This document shows positions 43,701 to 51,871 of a stretch of 64,000 bases of DNA, one piece after another. Below the pieces are notes generated by a model. That model saw only the letters and a list, made by a program, of their open reading frames with translations. It had not been told where the DNA came from and did no database searches. The stretch lies in assembly GCA_963713275.1 (NCBI GenBank), contig CAVQLG010000020.1, forward strand, positions 19,463 to 83,462. Direction: 5' to 3'. Source of the stretch: CAIWHR01 sp963713275 (GTDB lineage Bacteria > Pseudomonadota > Gammaproteobacteria > Burkholderiales > Casimicrobiaceae). Both the position numbers and the translations under genes were made by a program. Numbering within the stretch: the stretch's first letter is position 1; each line of letters starts with the position of its first letter.

Positions 43701-43868
43701 CTAGGAGCCTGTCGGACTTAGGGGTTCGAAAGCGAAACGGTGGGAGAGCGAGGACAGATTTTGACGATTTCGACGCGCCTATCGGGAATAGGTAAGGAGA
43801 AATCGGCGAAATATGGACCGTTCTCCCACCGTTGCAGCCGAATCCTCCTAAGTCCGACAGGCTCCTAG
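43701..43868. mobile_element. 168-bp MITE with perfect 22-bp terminal inverted repeats
   Basis: The left end CTAGGAGCCTGTCGGACTTA (continuing GG, 43701-43722) is the exact reverse complement of 43847-43868. The outermost CTAG at both ends may be the target-site duplication. Homology between the arms continues inward through a CGGTGGGAGA block, so the element is nearly palindromic over about 45 bp per arm. There is no coding capacity. It is probably mobilised in trans by a transposase of an IS with matching ends. The parent family is not established. Confidence 0.85.
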
Positions 43869-44155
43869 GGCTTGCACCTACGAAGCAACACGCCATGGCC
43901 GGCGCACACGTTTCGGTTCAGCGGCGGCAAGACAGTGCCGTCCGCTGACACCGGTTGTTCGGCGGCCCGCACCCCGCTCGACGACAGGCCCTCACCCCAA
44001 CGGTCGTGCCCCTTCATCGCAACACCGGACGATGTTTGGGAAACCACGCGCAACCGCCCCGACCCATGCGACACCGAGCAGGAGCAGGAGCCCGCATCCC
44101 ACATGCACCAACGCCGACCACCGCTGATCTCGCGTCATGCCACCAGTCCCCCTGC

Positions 44156-44770
44156 TCACAGACAGCCCTCACTTTGCCGAATCTCGTCGTAGCGGCCGGC
44201 CCAAACCTTGGTGACACCTCTGACTGGGGAGGCCACAAAGGCGACGCCGTACGCAAAGCCATCGATCTCGTGCGGACCGAGAACCATCAACACAAAATCC
44301 CGGTCCCATAGATAATGGTGCGGCTCCACCGAGAGTTCCGTTCCATGAGCCGCCTTGACTCGCTCGATCGAATCGCCAACCGAGACACCACTCCGAGTTC
44401 GAAAGCCGGGCGACCACACTTCAATCCGGTTGACTTGGTTCATCATCGTTCGTAGGTGGAACTCCTTGCCGGCGACCCTGGCACGGTAGTACGCGCAGTA
44501 GTCTGCAGGCACGGGGGGCGCTCCCTCCTGTTCAAGTTGCATGCCTGCTAATTGGCGGGCCTCATCCAGACTCATGCCCACCATCAGTCGTCCGAGTCCC
44601 CGGGCGTGCACCGACCAGTCTGACGTCGATGGGTCCGATGCGGCCAGCGCCCCTGTCCACGACCAGGACCCTACGAGGAACCCGAGGATCAGAGCGCCCG
44701 ACGAAACCGGCGTGGCTGAACGCCTGGGCGCGCAGAGCAAAGCCACGCGTGTTATTGCACCCAATGTCAT
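44156..44770 (-). CDS. Secreted hypothetical protein
   Basis: This 204-residue protein has an N-terminal hydrophobic segment (SSGALILGFLVGSWSWTGALA, near residues 23-43) acting as signal peptide or anchor. The mature part has GRLMVGMSLDEARQLAG, a YCAYYRARV segment, RSGVSVGDSIERVKAAHG and a C-terminal SEGCL. This pattern recurs in small secreted hypothetical proteins with BamE-like features, but I cannot assign a function. Lower GC than its neighbours hints at transfer. Confidence 0.7.
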   Translation of the reverse strand: MTLGAITRVALLCAPRRSATPVSSGALILGFLVGSWSWTGALAASDPSTSDWSVHARGLGRLMVGMSLDEARQLAGMQLEQEGAPPVPADYCAYYRARVAGKEFHLRTMMNQVNRIEVWSPGFRTRSGVSVGDSIERVKAAHGTELSVEPHHYLWDRDFVLMVLGPHEIDGFAYGVAFVASPVRGVTKVWAGRYDEIRQSEGCL

Positions 44771-44921
44771 CTCTCCTCCTCGTGGTCAGAACGGCACTGC
44801 GCCGACCGTTGGAGTTTACCCGCGTACCAAAATACGCGAGGCCTGCTGGATCGCGTCGGGTGCAACGAACTTGTTGTTAACTCTTACGCTCGCGTCCCTT
44901 GACAAGAGCTGTACAGCACTC

Positions 44922-45386
44922 TTACGTTGCTTCGAGAAGCTCAATGATGTTGCGGACGAAGGCGTCTGCCTGGTGCATTGCCGCTTCGAGTTTGCTGTCA
45001 AGGTGCAAATTGGCGTCGGGGGTGTGATGAGACAGCCTATTGGCAAGCGGCCCGCATAGGCGCTGGTGGAAGAGCACGAACAGCAGTGCAACCTTCAACC
45101 CCTTGTCGGTACGCCGATAGGCGTAGCGTTTGCCGTCGCGTTCGAGCAAGGCGTGGGCGCGCAGCTTGCGCAGGCCGTAGCGCAATTGGTTCAGGCGGTA
45201 GCGATTGTCGGCGGGGCAAAGCTCGTCACGATGATCTCGTGGAGTTGCTGCACGCGCCAGCCGCCGACAGTGGTGCAGGCATGCAGCAGCACTTGCAAGA
45301 GGCGAATCATGCGGGTGTCCTGGATCTTGATGCCGGGGTACTCGGCGCTGCCAACAGCGATGGGCAGGGCCAGGCGCTGCGGCAGC
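44922..45386 (-). pseudogene. C-terminal half of an IS21-interrupted conserved gene, also frameshifted
   Basis: The minus strand encodes QRLALPIAVGSAEYPGIKIQ and the following DTRMIRLLQVLLH, TVGGW and QQLHEII segments. It then shifts frame near 45225 into NRYRLNQLRYGLRKLRAHAL and VALLFVLFHQRLCGPLANRL. This is the continuation of the protein whose first 385 or so residues lie at 48357-49515, beyond the IS21 element. A direct repeat GCAGC flanks the insertion. The extra frame break shows the gene was already decayed or decayed afterwards. Confidence 0.8.
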
Positions 45387-45477
45387 TGTCAATTCGCGCC
45401 CTAATAGAGCCAGCGATTCGCGGCGTAATAGAGCCAGTTCAAAGGTGTCGATTTCGTGATCTCGAACAGGTAGCGTT

Positions 45478-45735
45478 TTAGCGGTTTTGGGGGTTGGTTA
45501 CAAGCATTGTTTTCGGTCCTTTTTCGCTGCCGCGGATCTGAAGGTGCGCGTTGTCAGCTCGGTGCTGCTTCGTGGTCGTTTTGGTCATCGCGGCGGCCTG
45601 AGGTGCGGGCACCTGGACGGCGAGAGGCATCACGACTTTGGGTGGGGGTAGAGCCTCACCCAAGAGCCGCCAGTCGCTTGTAGCGCGTTCTGAGCGCCCC
45701 GACTTGGTGCATCGGTCGTTTCGGTGGTCACTCAT
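45478..45735 (-). CDS. Possible small accessory frame inside the IS21 element
   Basis: An 85-codon open frame starts MSDHRNDRCTKSGRSERATS and lies between istB and the left end of the IS. It has no recognised domain and is rich in charged and polar residues. Some IS21-type elements carry an extra small frame downstream of istB, so I list it with low confidence. It could equally be non-coding. Confidence 0.3.
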   Translation of the reverse strand: MSDHRNDRCTKSGRSERATSDWRLLGEALPPPKVVMPLAVQVPAPQAAAMTKTTTKQHRADNAHLQIRGSEKGPKTMLVTNPQNR

Positions 45736-45776
45736 TGCCGTCGACGACGAAATGCGAGTGCCCGAGTTCATCGCGC

Positions 45777-46580
45777 TCATGCCGCCGACCGGGCGTTGGT
45801 GCTCGTGTGCTTGACCGGCCGGGCGCTCGCCGCGGCCGGGCCGGCGGGGAGCGGTCTGGGCCGCCGGCGTGTCTCGCCGTCGAGAAGCACGCGGTAAGCG
45901 CCATCGCGAAGGCGATCGATGGTGGCTGCGGCGAGCAGCTTGTTGGGAAACGCGGCGCGCCACTCGTCCACATCCAGATTGCTGGTGACCATCGTGCTCG
46001 CGTGCTCGTAGCGCTCGGCGACGAGATCGTGGAGATCTTCGTCCTGGGGGGTGCGCAGCGGCCGCAAACCGAAATCATCGATGACGATGAGTGGAATCTT
46101 GGCGAGCTGCTGGAGCTTGCGCTCATAGGCGTTGGTGGCGCGCGCAGCATGCATCTGGGCCAACAGCTTGGCCTGGGTGGTGAAGAGCACCTCATAGCCC
46201 TGGCGTAGCGCACAGTGGGCCAGTGCCTGGGCCAAGTGACTTTTGCCCGTGCCGGTCGGACCAACGATTAGAACCGGGGCCTTCTCCACCACGAAGCGGC
46301 AAGTGGCGAGGTCGGCGATATAGGCGCGATCGATGGTGGGATTGTCGGTGAAGTCGAAGCGTTCCAGGGTCTTGTCGGAGGACACCTGTGCCTTGCGGCT
46401 GCGCTGATCGAACTGGCGTTGGTGGCGGCGCGCGACCTCGTCCTGGATGAGCAGGGCGAGGAAGTCAGTGTAGGCGAGCTTGGATTCGATGGCTTGGCGG
46501 TTGCGCGCCTCCAGGGAATCGAGGACGCCGGATAGGCGCAGTTGTTTGAGCATGGGTTCAAGCGCGGGCATGGGGTTCAT
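45777..46580 (-). CDS. istB: IS21 helper ATPase IstB
   Basis: This is an AAA+ ATP-binding protein that assists IstA in target selection. Walker A is VGPTGTGKSHLAQAL and Walker B is LIVIDDFGLRPL. The RYEHASTMVTSNLDVDEW sensor region is typical, and residues from the N-terminal LKQLRLSGVLDSL are conserved in IstB. The ATG at 46580 is preceded by CAGGAGAT and follows istA by 61 nt. Length is 267 residues, with a proline/arginine-rich tail. Confidence 0.94.
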   Translation of the reverse strand: MNPMPALEPMLKQLRLSGVLDSLEARNRQAIESKLAYTDFLALLIQDEVARRHQRQFDQRSRKAQVSSDKTLERFDFTDNPTIDRAYIADLATCRFVVEKAPVLIVGPTGTGKSHLAQALAHCALRQGYEVLFTTQAKLLAQMHAARATNAYERKLQQLAKIPLIVIDDFGLRPLRTPQDEDLHDLVAERYEHASTMVTSNLDVDEWRAAFPNKLLAAATIDRLRDGAYRVLLDGETRRRPRPLPAGPAAASARPVKHTSTNARSAA

Positions 46581-46641
46581 GTTGCATCTCCTGTGGTGGT
46601 GTTGGACGACCGGGGGAACGACGTGGTGGTTGGGGTGGTGG

Positions 46642-48156
46642 CTAATGCATCCGATCGCCGCCACTGCGGCTGAAGCGCCCGGCGCCGAGGTAGGGTGCTT
46701 CCAGCGCGGGGAACTCGGCCAGCTCGGACTGCAGGTCGAAGCCATTGCTGAGAATCTGCTTGACGCTGCGGTAGGTCGGGGTGCCGAAGTTCAGCGCCCG
46801 GGCGCAGGCGGCCTCGAGTCGTTTGCCGCCGAAGCTCTCGCCCAGGCGCAGCAGGCCCTGCGCGGCACGCAAGTGATCGAGGACGCGATCGCTGAACAGA
46901 CTTTCGACCACCGCTCGGCAGGCCGGCCCGACCCGCGCGGCTTGCTTCAAGCAGAACTGCGGGTCACGCATCAGGAAGGCCACGGCATCCGGCGGCAGGT
47001 GTTCGTCGACGGTGGATCGGCTGCCGGGCTTGAACAACCGGGGATGCACGGCGACCAGCTCGTGGTCGCGGTAGATGCGCAGCGCACTGGGGGCGATTTC
47101 CAGCCACAACTCTTGCCCGATCAGCGCGAACGGGGCCGAGTAGTAGCAATACTCGAACTGGACGTGGCAGTTAGGGTGCAGCTTGGCCTTGGCCCAGGCC
47201 GGGCACTCCGGCGCGATCGCGGGCAGCGGTTGTAGCATCGCCTGCTCGGTTTCGGTGAACAGCTTCAACGGGCGCTCGCGGGTGCTGCCGTGGATCCGAT
47301 TGCCGGCCTCGCCCATGACCCACTCAAGCAGCTGCTCGTTGCCGTGCTCCAGGCTGTGAAACTCGCGCAGCGGCACAAAGCTCGACTTGACATACTTCAC
47401 GCCCGATTCCACGCGCCCCTTTTTCTTGGGGTCTCGCACGGGACACGGGTCGATGCGAAAGGAATAGCCCAACGCCAGCTGGCCATAGGCCCGCTGCACC
47501 TCGGGCTCGTAGTAGCAGGCCCGGGTGATGGCGCACTTGGGGCTGTCGATCCGCACCGACAGCGGAACACCGTTGAACCACTCGAACGCGTGACGGTGCA
47601 GCGCGAGCCAGGTCTCGACCTTCTGGTTGCGCACCAACTCGGCGTATTGATGACGACACCAAGCCAACGTCATCACAAAGATCCACGTCTTGAAGGCTTC
47701 GCCGGTACGGCGATCGGTGATCTCGGGCCCCTGGCCGAAATCCACCTGCGCACTCTCGCCGACGGCGAAATCGAGCATCACCGTGGCCTGCGGCGTGGAC
47801 GTCACCTCGCGCTCGAGGAAGCGGTACACCGCGTGCACACTGCCGCCGTAGCCATGGTTGCGCACCAGGGCCCGGTGCATGGTCGTGGCCTGGATCCCCC
47901 GGTCATGCCAGGCGAGCAGCTGCTCCCGGAACGGCTCGACACTGGAGAGATTCTGCGGTGGACGCTGCGGCGTCCCGAGCTCAGCGGCCAAGCTCGCGTC
48001 GTCCGGCATCGGACCGGCGGGGTCCAGCCAGCCGCGTTGCGCCGCGCACTCCCGGAGCGAAGCGACCTTTACCCTGCCCACCCGCTCTGCACGAGCGATC
48101 GCCCGGTCGGACTCGCCCAACCGCAGCCGTTGAATAACCTGCCGGTAATGATGCAT
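46642..48156 (-). CDS. istA: IS21 transposase IstA
   Basis: This DDE transposase of 504 residues has an N-terminal helix-turn-helix (VIQRLRLGESDRAIARAERV). The rve-type catalytic core shows the first Asp in SAQVDFGQG, the second in VRIDSPKCAIT and Glu in KGRVESGVKYVKSSFV. The start ATG at 48156 has a perfect AGGAGG 6 nt upstream, making the upstream ATG codons at 48177 and 48195 less likely. The subterminal repeats just upstream are the likely binding sites. Confidence 0.94.
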   Translation of the reverse strand: MHHYRQVIQRLRLGESDRAIARAERVGRVKVASLRECAAQRGWLDPAGPMPDDASLAAELGTPQRPPQNLSSVEPFREQLLAWHDRGIQATTMHRALVRNHGYGGSVHAVYRFLEREVTSTPQATVMLDFAVGESAQVDFGQGPEITDRRTGEAFKTWIFVMTLAWCRHQYAELVRNQKVETWLALHRHAFEWFNGVPLSVRIDSPKCAITRACYYEPEVQRAYGQLALGYSFRIDPCPVRDPKKKGRVESGVKYVKSSFVPLREFHSLEHGNEQLLEWVMGEAGNRIHGSTRERPLKLFTETEQAMLQPLPAIAPECPAWAKAKLHPNCHVQFEYCYYSAPFALIGQELWLEIAPSALRIYRDHELVAVHPRLFKPGSRSTVDEHLPPDAVAFLMRDPQFCLKQAARVGPACRAVVESLFSDRVLDHLRAAQGLLRLGESFGGKRLEAACARALNFGTPTYRSVKQILSNGFDLQSELAEFPALEAPYLGAGRFSRSGGDRMH

Positions 48157-48356
48157 CTCGAACCTCCTATTGCCCATCGCGCCCCCTTCGAGCAAAAAAG
48201 CCCGGAGGGTAACCCGATCACGGAAGTTCGAGATCGCGAACCGCTACACCTTGAATGGCTCCATTAGGCCGCGAATCCAGTGGCCTCATTCGGCCGCGAA
48301 TCACCTGGCTCCATTCGGCCGCGAATCGAATGGCTCCATACGCGCGCGAGTTAACA

Positions 48357-49515
48357 GCAGCGGGAAGTCGACATGTGCGTTCAGGCACCGGGCCTGGAAG
48401 GTGGTGAAGGGCTCGGTGATGCCGAGGAACATCTCGCGCACGTCGGCGAGATGTTCGACCCCCTTGCCCAGGCGGAAGTCGGCCAGGTTGTTGGAGCAGA
48501 TCTCGTCGCGCAGGAAGGGGGCGAACTTCTCGTACTGCTTGACGGAGGCGTGCTTCCAGTAGGCGCGAAAGACGTGATGGCCGTGCTCGATCTGCTCGAG
48601 GGTGGTGTTGAGCTTGCCGTGAAGCTTCTTGCTGAGGCGGGTGCCGAAGATCGCCGCGATCTTGTCGGCCGAGAGTCGCCACAGCCCCAGCTCGCAGCTG
48701 CGCTCGAAGATCTTGTGGGTCGGAAAGTGGCGCTTGAAGATGAAGTCGCGGCAGTATTCGATCTGGCTGATGGCGTAGAACCGGCGCCAGTTGATGCGGG
48801 CGCGTTCCCTGGCCGAGAACTTCGGCCCCAACAGCAGCGTCCAGTAGTCGAGTCGTTCGCGGATGAGGGCGGGGCTCAGCCGGTCGGCGGCGGCCTGCAG
48901 CGCCGCCGGATCGGCGACCGCCAGGAAGGCGTTGTCGTGCTTGCGAAAGGCGATCCCCGTGCGCTTGAGCTCCTGCTCGATGAACGAGTGGCCGTTGAGA
49001 TAGTAGGTGGTCTGGAAGGGAAAGAAAGAGGCCACGCGCATGGCGATGGGTCCCAAGGTCTCGTCGCGAATGTAGAAGTAGTAGTGGGTGAAGCGGCTGC
49101 GCTGCGGCGCCAGGATGCGGTGCTGGGGGTCCTTGGTCGGGTACTTCGGCACCGTGCAGCGAAAGGTCGGCGCCTGCTCCATGCTCTTGAAGATGAAGTA
49201 CACGCCATAGCGCCGGGCCCGTACCATCGAGCGCAGCCAACGTTGCACGTAGTCTTCCTTGCGCACGCCCTTCTCCGCCCACTCGATGGGCGTGTCGTGA
49301 TTGCGGGCAAAGGCCTCGACCCAGCCCTGATACTCGTCGGTGCGGCGGCTGAGGACTTCCTTGTCGACGGCCGCGACGCCCACCACCTGGCGGAAGAAGT
49401 ACACCACTTGCTCGGGCCGCGTGAGCGCGCTCAAGTAACCGTGGATGACAATGCGGTCGAAGCAGTGGTATACGAACACCAACAGGCTGCCGAACAGCTT
49501 GGTGAACAGTTCCAT
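48357..49515 (-). pseudogene. N-terminal part of the IS21-interrupted conserved gene
   Basis: The first 385 or so residues are intact: MELFTKLFGSLLVFVYHCFD, GVRKEDYVQRWLRSMVRARR, RFTHYYFYIRDETLGPI, SQIEYCRDFIFKRHFP and AHVDFPLL. The element then cuts in, and reading continues only briefly into IS sequence to 48301. The remaining residues are found at 44922-45386. I have seen this family as a stand-alone protein of about 530 residues but cannot name a function. GAGGAG precedes the start at 49515. Divergent to the next gene. Confidence 0.82.
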
Positions 49516-49589
49516 CGGTCCACTCCTCGACGGGCGCGGTCGCGCATGACGGCCGTCGGCGGCAGGGCCTCGGCTCAGGGATGGAGGCC

Positions 49590-49970
49590 ATGACTCAACG
49601 CCAGTCCACCAGCCCGCGGCGGTCGCAGGAGAGTTTGCACCTTGCCAAAGAGGTCCGCTCGATCCAACATCGCGCGGCTGAGCATAGTGGCCGCATCGTC
49701 AGCATCGGACCCCTGGTGTTCTTCTCCACCGACACCGGCGACGCTTGGCTGCTGGAACCAGCCGAGCACCTCGCGGCCCGACTCGCCGTCGGCGGCGATC
49801 CGCTGCCGGTCGACATCGAAGAAACCAAGACCAACTTCATCGTCGGCTGGCAAGGTCGCTACCGATTCGACGGCGACACATTCATCTACGAGGACAATCA
49901 GTCCCGGCGCCTCACCGCAATCCGCGGCTATCCGGTGAGGCAACTCCTGCGCGTCATCGGCGATAGCTGA
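49590..49970 (+). CDS. Conserved hypothetical protein divergent to the interrupted gene
   Basis: This is a 126-residue soluble protein with conserved blocks LAKEVRSIQHRAAEHSGRIV, IGPLVFFSTDTGDAWLLEP, and FIVGWQGRYRFDGDTFIYED. It has no known fold by eye. It starts 74 bp from the divergent interrupted gene, and the two seem to belong together, since both are of unknown function and sit head to head. An in-frame ATG at 49581 is an alternative start, but GGAGG then lies between the two. Confidence 0.7.
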   Translation: MTQRQSTSPRRSQESLHLAKEVRSIQHRAAEHSGRIVSIGPLVFFSTDTGDAWLLEPAEHLAARLAVGGDPLPVDIEETKTNFIVGWQGRYRFDGDTFIYEDNQSRRLTAIRGYPVRQLLRVIGDS

Positions 49971-50040
49971 TCGCCAGTAGCCGCCGCAGGAGCACAGAGG
50001 ATTCCAAAGGCCGTTGGCTAGGTTCCCAAGGAGGCGTCTC

Positions 50041-50436
50041 ATGTACGCGAACGTGATCTCCCCCTGCATCACGACAACCAAAGTCGAAGAGTCCCGCGAC
50101 TTCTATGTGAAGCACTTCGGGGCCAAAGTCACCTTCGATTGTGGCTGGTACGTCAACCTCCAGTTCGGAAAGGAATCATCCAGTCTGCAATTCATGGCTC
50201 CCCAACCTGGACAACCGATATGCAACCCCGCCGGACTGGGTTACAACTTCTTTGTCGACGATGTTGATGCCGAGTACAAGTCGCTGATGTCCGCAGGTCT
50301 TCAACCAGTAATGCCGCTTGAAGATCACCCGTGGGGCGATCGTGGCTTTGCGGTTCAAGATCCCAACGGCGTGGCGCTCTACATCTACTCCGAGCGTGAG
50401 CCAAGTCCCGAGTTTAGGCAGTACTACAAGACCTAA
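50041..50436 (+). CDS. Glyoxalase/VOC-superfamily protein (cassette-like)
   Basis: This is a 131-residue vicinal-oxygen-chelate fold protein. Two beta-alpha-beta-beta-beta modules are visible: ISPCITTTKVEESRDFYVKH, then YNFFVDDVDAEYKSLMSAGL and DRGFAVQDPNGVALYIYSE. VOC proteins bind metals or act in lyase and antibiotic-resistance reactions, and the substrate here is unknown. AAGGAGG precedes the ATG by 7 nt. The stop codon lies inside an attC-like site (50431-50517), the classic layout of an integron gene cassette. Confidence 0.85.
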   Translation: MYANVISPCITTTKVEESRDFYVKHFGAKVTFDCGWYVNLQFGKESSSLQFMAPQPGQPICNPAGLGYNFFVDDVDAEYKSLMSAGLQPVMPLEDHPWGDRGFAVQDPNGVALYIYSEREPSPEFRQYYKT

Positions 50437-50517
50437 CATGGCGCTCAACGCCGGTCCCTTCGCTCGCGTAGCGCTGCGCGATCAACCCGCGCAGCGCCGG
50501 TTAGCTCTCCGTTGAGC
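50431..50517 (+). other. attC-like integron recombination site
   Basis: The site begins with ACCTAAC (fits RYYYAAC) and ends with GTTGAGC (fits GTTRRRY). Inner elements GCTCAACGCCGG and CCGGTTAGCTC form the second, inner pair, as in attC L boxes. A 10-bp hairpin GCGCTGCGCG/CGCGCAGCGC (50471-50497) forms the loop region. The total length of 87 bp is in the usual range. The preceding gene's stop codon is within the first box. No integrase gene is in the window. Confidence 0.55.
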
Positions 50518-50690
50518 TATTTGGGTCCGCGGCCTTGGCGCTAGGGACACGGATGAGGTGGACGTCGGGTCCTACGGACCTTGACGGTTCCCGGAAGTTT
50601 CTGTGACCTCAATGGCAGCTTTCGTCGGTTTCAACGGCGGCTTCCGGCTTCGCCCAACGTCCGCAACCGGATCGGAAGCAGCAGGTGACG

Positions 50691-51300
50691 GCAGGGTCGA
50701 GGGCTGGCGCGCCGATCTTGGGCTCCGCTGGGTGCTCCAGCGGTTTCGCGGTGACCTCAGTCCGGCCGCTATCATTTCGTCTCCAGCTCCCCGCCACATC
50801 GAACGTAGCGGGCGGGTTTCCCGCACTACGCTCACCTGTTTGCTTCGTGCCATGGGTTATGCGACCTATCCAACTGAGACGAATCTCGCAGGTCCAAACG
50901 CACCCGGTAGCCGCTGAACAGCCCCAGGGTGGCGTGCCGCCACTGCGTGCTCCACCGTTCTCAGCCGAAGCCCCGGCGGCTCCGGCCCCCAGCAAGTGTC
51001 CCCGAACTTTCAGCTCCACCCAGCGCTTGACGAATTGGCAGCACCGTTCGAGTAGCCAAAGGCGAAGTGATTCACCCAGCCACGCAGGATCGGGTTGATG
51101 GTGTCAACCACCCGCTGCACGGGCTGGGAGGGGTATCGCCGGAAGATTTCTCGAGGGTTTTTCAGCAACGCCATGCGTTTCTTCATCTTCGGCGTGCACT
51201 GCGCTCGCCCGAGGCTGCGCGATTCGCTCGAAAGCGGTCGCTGATCTTGGTTGCGAGCCGTGTGAGTCTCGACTCGCCGGATCGTCCCACCGTGACTGGA
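50691..51300 (-). mobile_element. Group II intron remnant (3' part with decayed maturase)
   Basis: On the minus strand, domain V is visible at 50801-50833 (GAGCGTAGTGCGGGAAACCC and a complementary second arm ending GCTACGTTC). Upstream of it lie decayed pieces of the intron-encoded reverse transcriptase, for example CTPKMKKRMALLKNPREIFR and INPILRGWVNHFAFGYSN, with frame breaks. The 3' boundary near 50691 aligns with the other copies at 60108 and 60801. It lies antisense to the glyoxalase cassette. The 5' part is missing. Confidence 0.75.
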
Positions 51301-51871
51301 TAGGTCTGTGCGAGCCTCACAGAAGACAAGCTCCGACTAGTGCGGGGCTTGGCATCGGGGTTGCCCGGTAACGCTAGCGCTTTCGCGTAGCTGTTGGGCC
51401 GGCGAGGCCGAGGCGGAGAAAGGCGAGCATGCTGATTTCCGGACCCTGGCTCGGGATCAGGACATCAACTACTGCAAGCCCAATCACATGGTGAAGCCAT
51501 GCCGCAGGATGCAGTGCGTCCGAGACTCTCGAGACGTTGCGCGAAGTACACGTGGAGCCAAGCGACAGACATGGCGGCGATGGTCAGGGTCCGTGTGAGC
51601 GCCTCTGTGAGGCGCACTTACCTCCGCCGCCTGTCCCCGCAATCACGCACGAAGCTGCCCTCCTGTCCGCGCCGCTTGCGCTCACGCGTGACACGCCACC
51701 ACGGAAACGCTTTGCCGCCGCGCGCCTGATAAATCGCAGCGGCAAACGTGTCCCCCACGCACGGATTCTTGTGCGCTCCGGTCACGCGCTCGGGTCTCAT
51801 GAACAAGGCGTCCGCGGTGCATCGCGCCGATTGCGCGACGCTGCGCATGTGCCGCGCCGGTCGAAAACTCA
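51301..51871. other. 571-bp interval without a supported gene
   Basis: This is the space between the decayed intron and the DASS transporter. Short open frames occur, but none has a convincing motif or ribosome-binding site. I see no tRNA or clear terminator. It probably holds debris from earlier insertions. Confidence 0.5.

Larger units (their letters stand above)
45387..48356 (-). mobile_element. IS21-family insertion sequence, complete
   Basis: This is a 2970-bp element. Ends are TGTCAATTCGCGCC (left) and, inverted, TGTTAACTCGCGCG (right), each followed by related GAGCC-containing subterminal repeats. Four about 26-bp copies with GGCTCCATTCGGCCGCGAAT cores lie at 48245-48350, and at least two shorter ones occupy the left end. 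A 5-bp target duplication GCAGC lies at 45382-45386 and 48357-48361. It carries istA and istB on the minus strand. Both genes look intact. Confidence 0.93.

Noticed and set aside
43105..43896. Long open frames on both strands between cysS and the MITE
   Set aside because: Low-complexity translations, mutually overlapping, no ribosome-binding site or recognised domain.
50471..50497. Perfect 10-bp hairpin considered as a terminator
   Set aside because: No T tract follows on either strand; it is better explained as the stem of the attC-like site.
50518..50690. Second attC-like site or attI beside the cassette
   Set aside because: No pair of GTTRRRY/RYYYAAC boxes with complementary inner boxes could be found.
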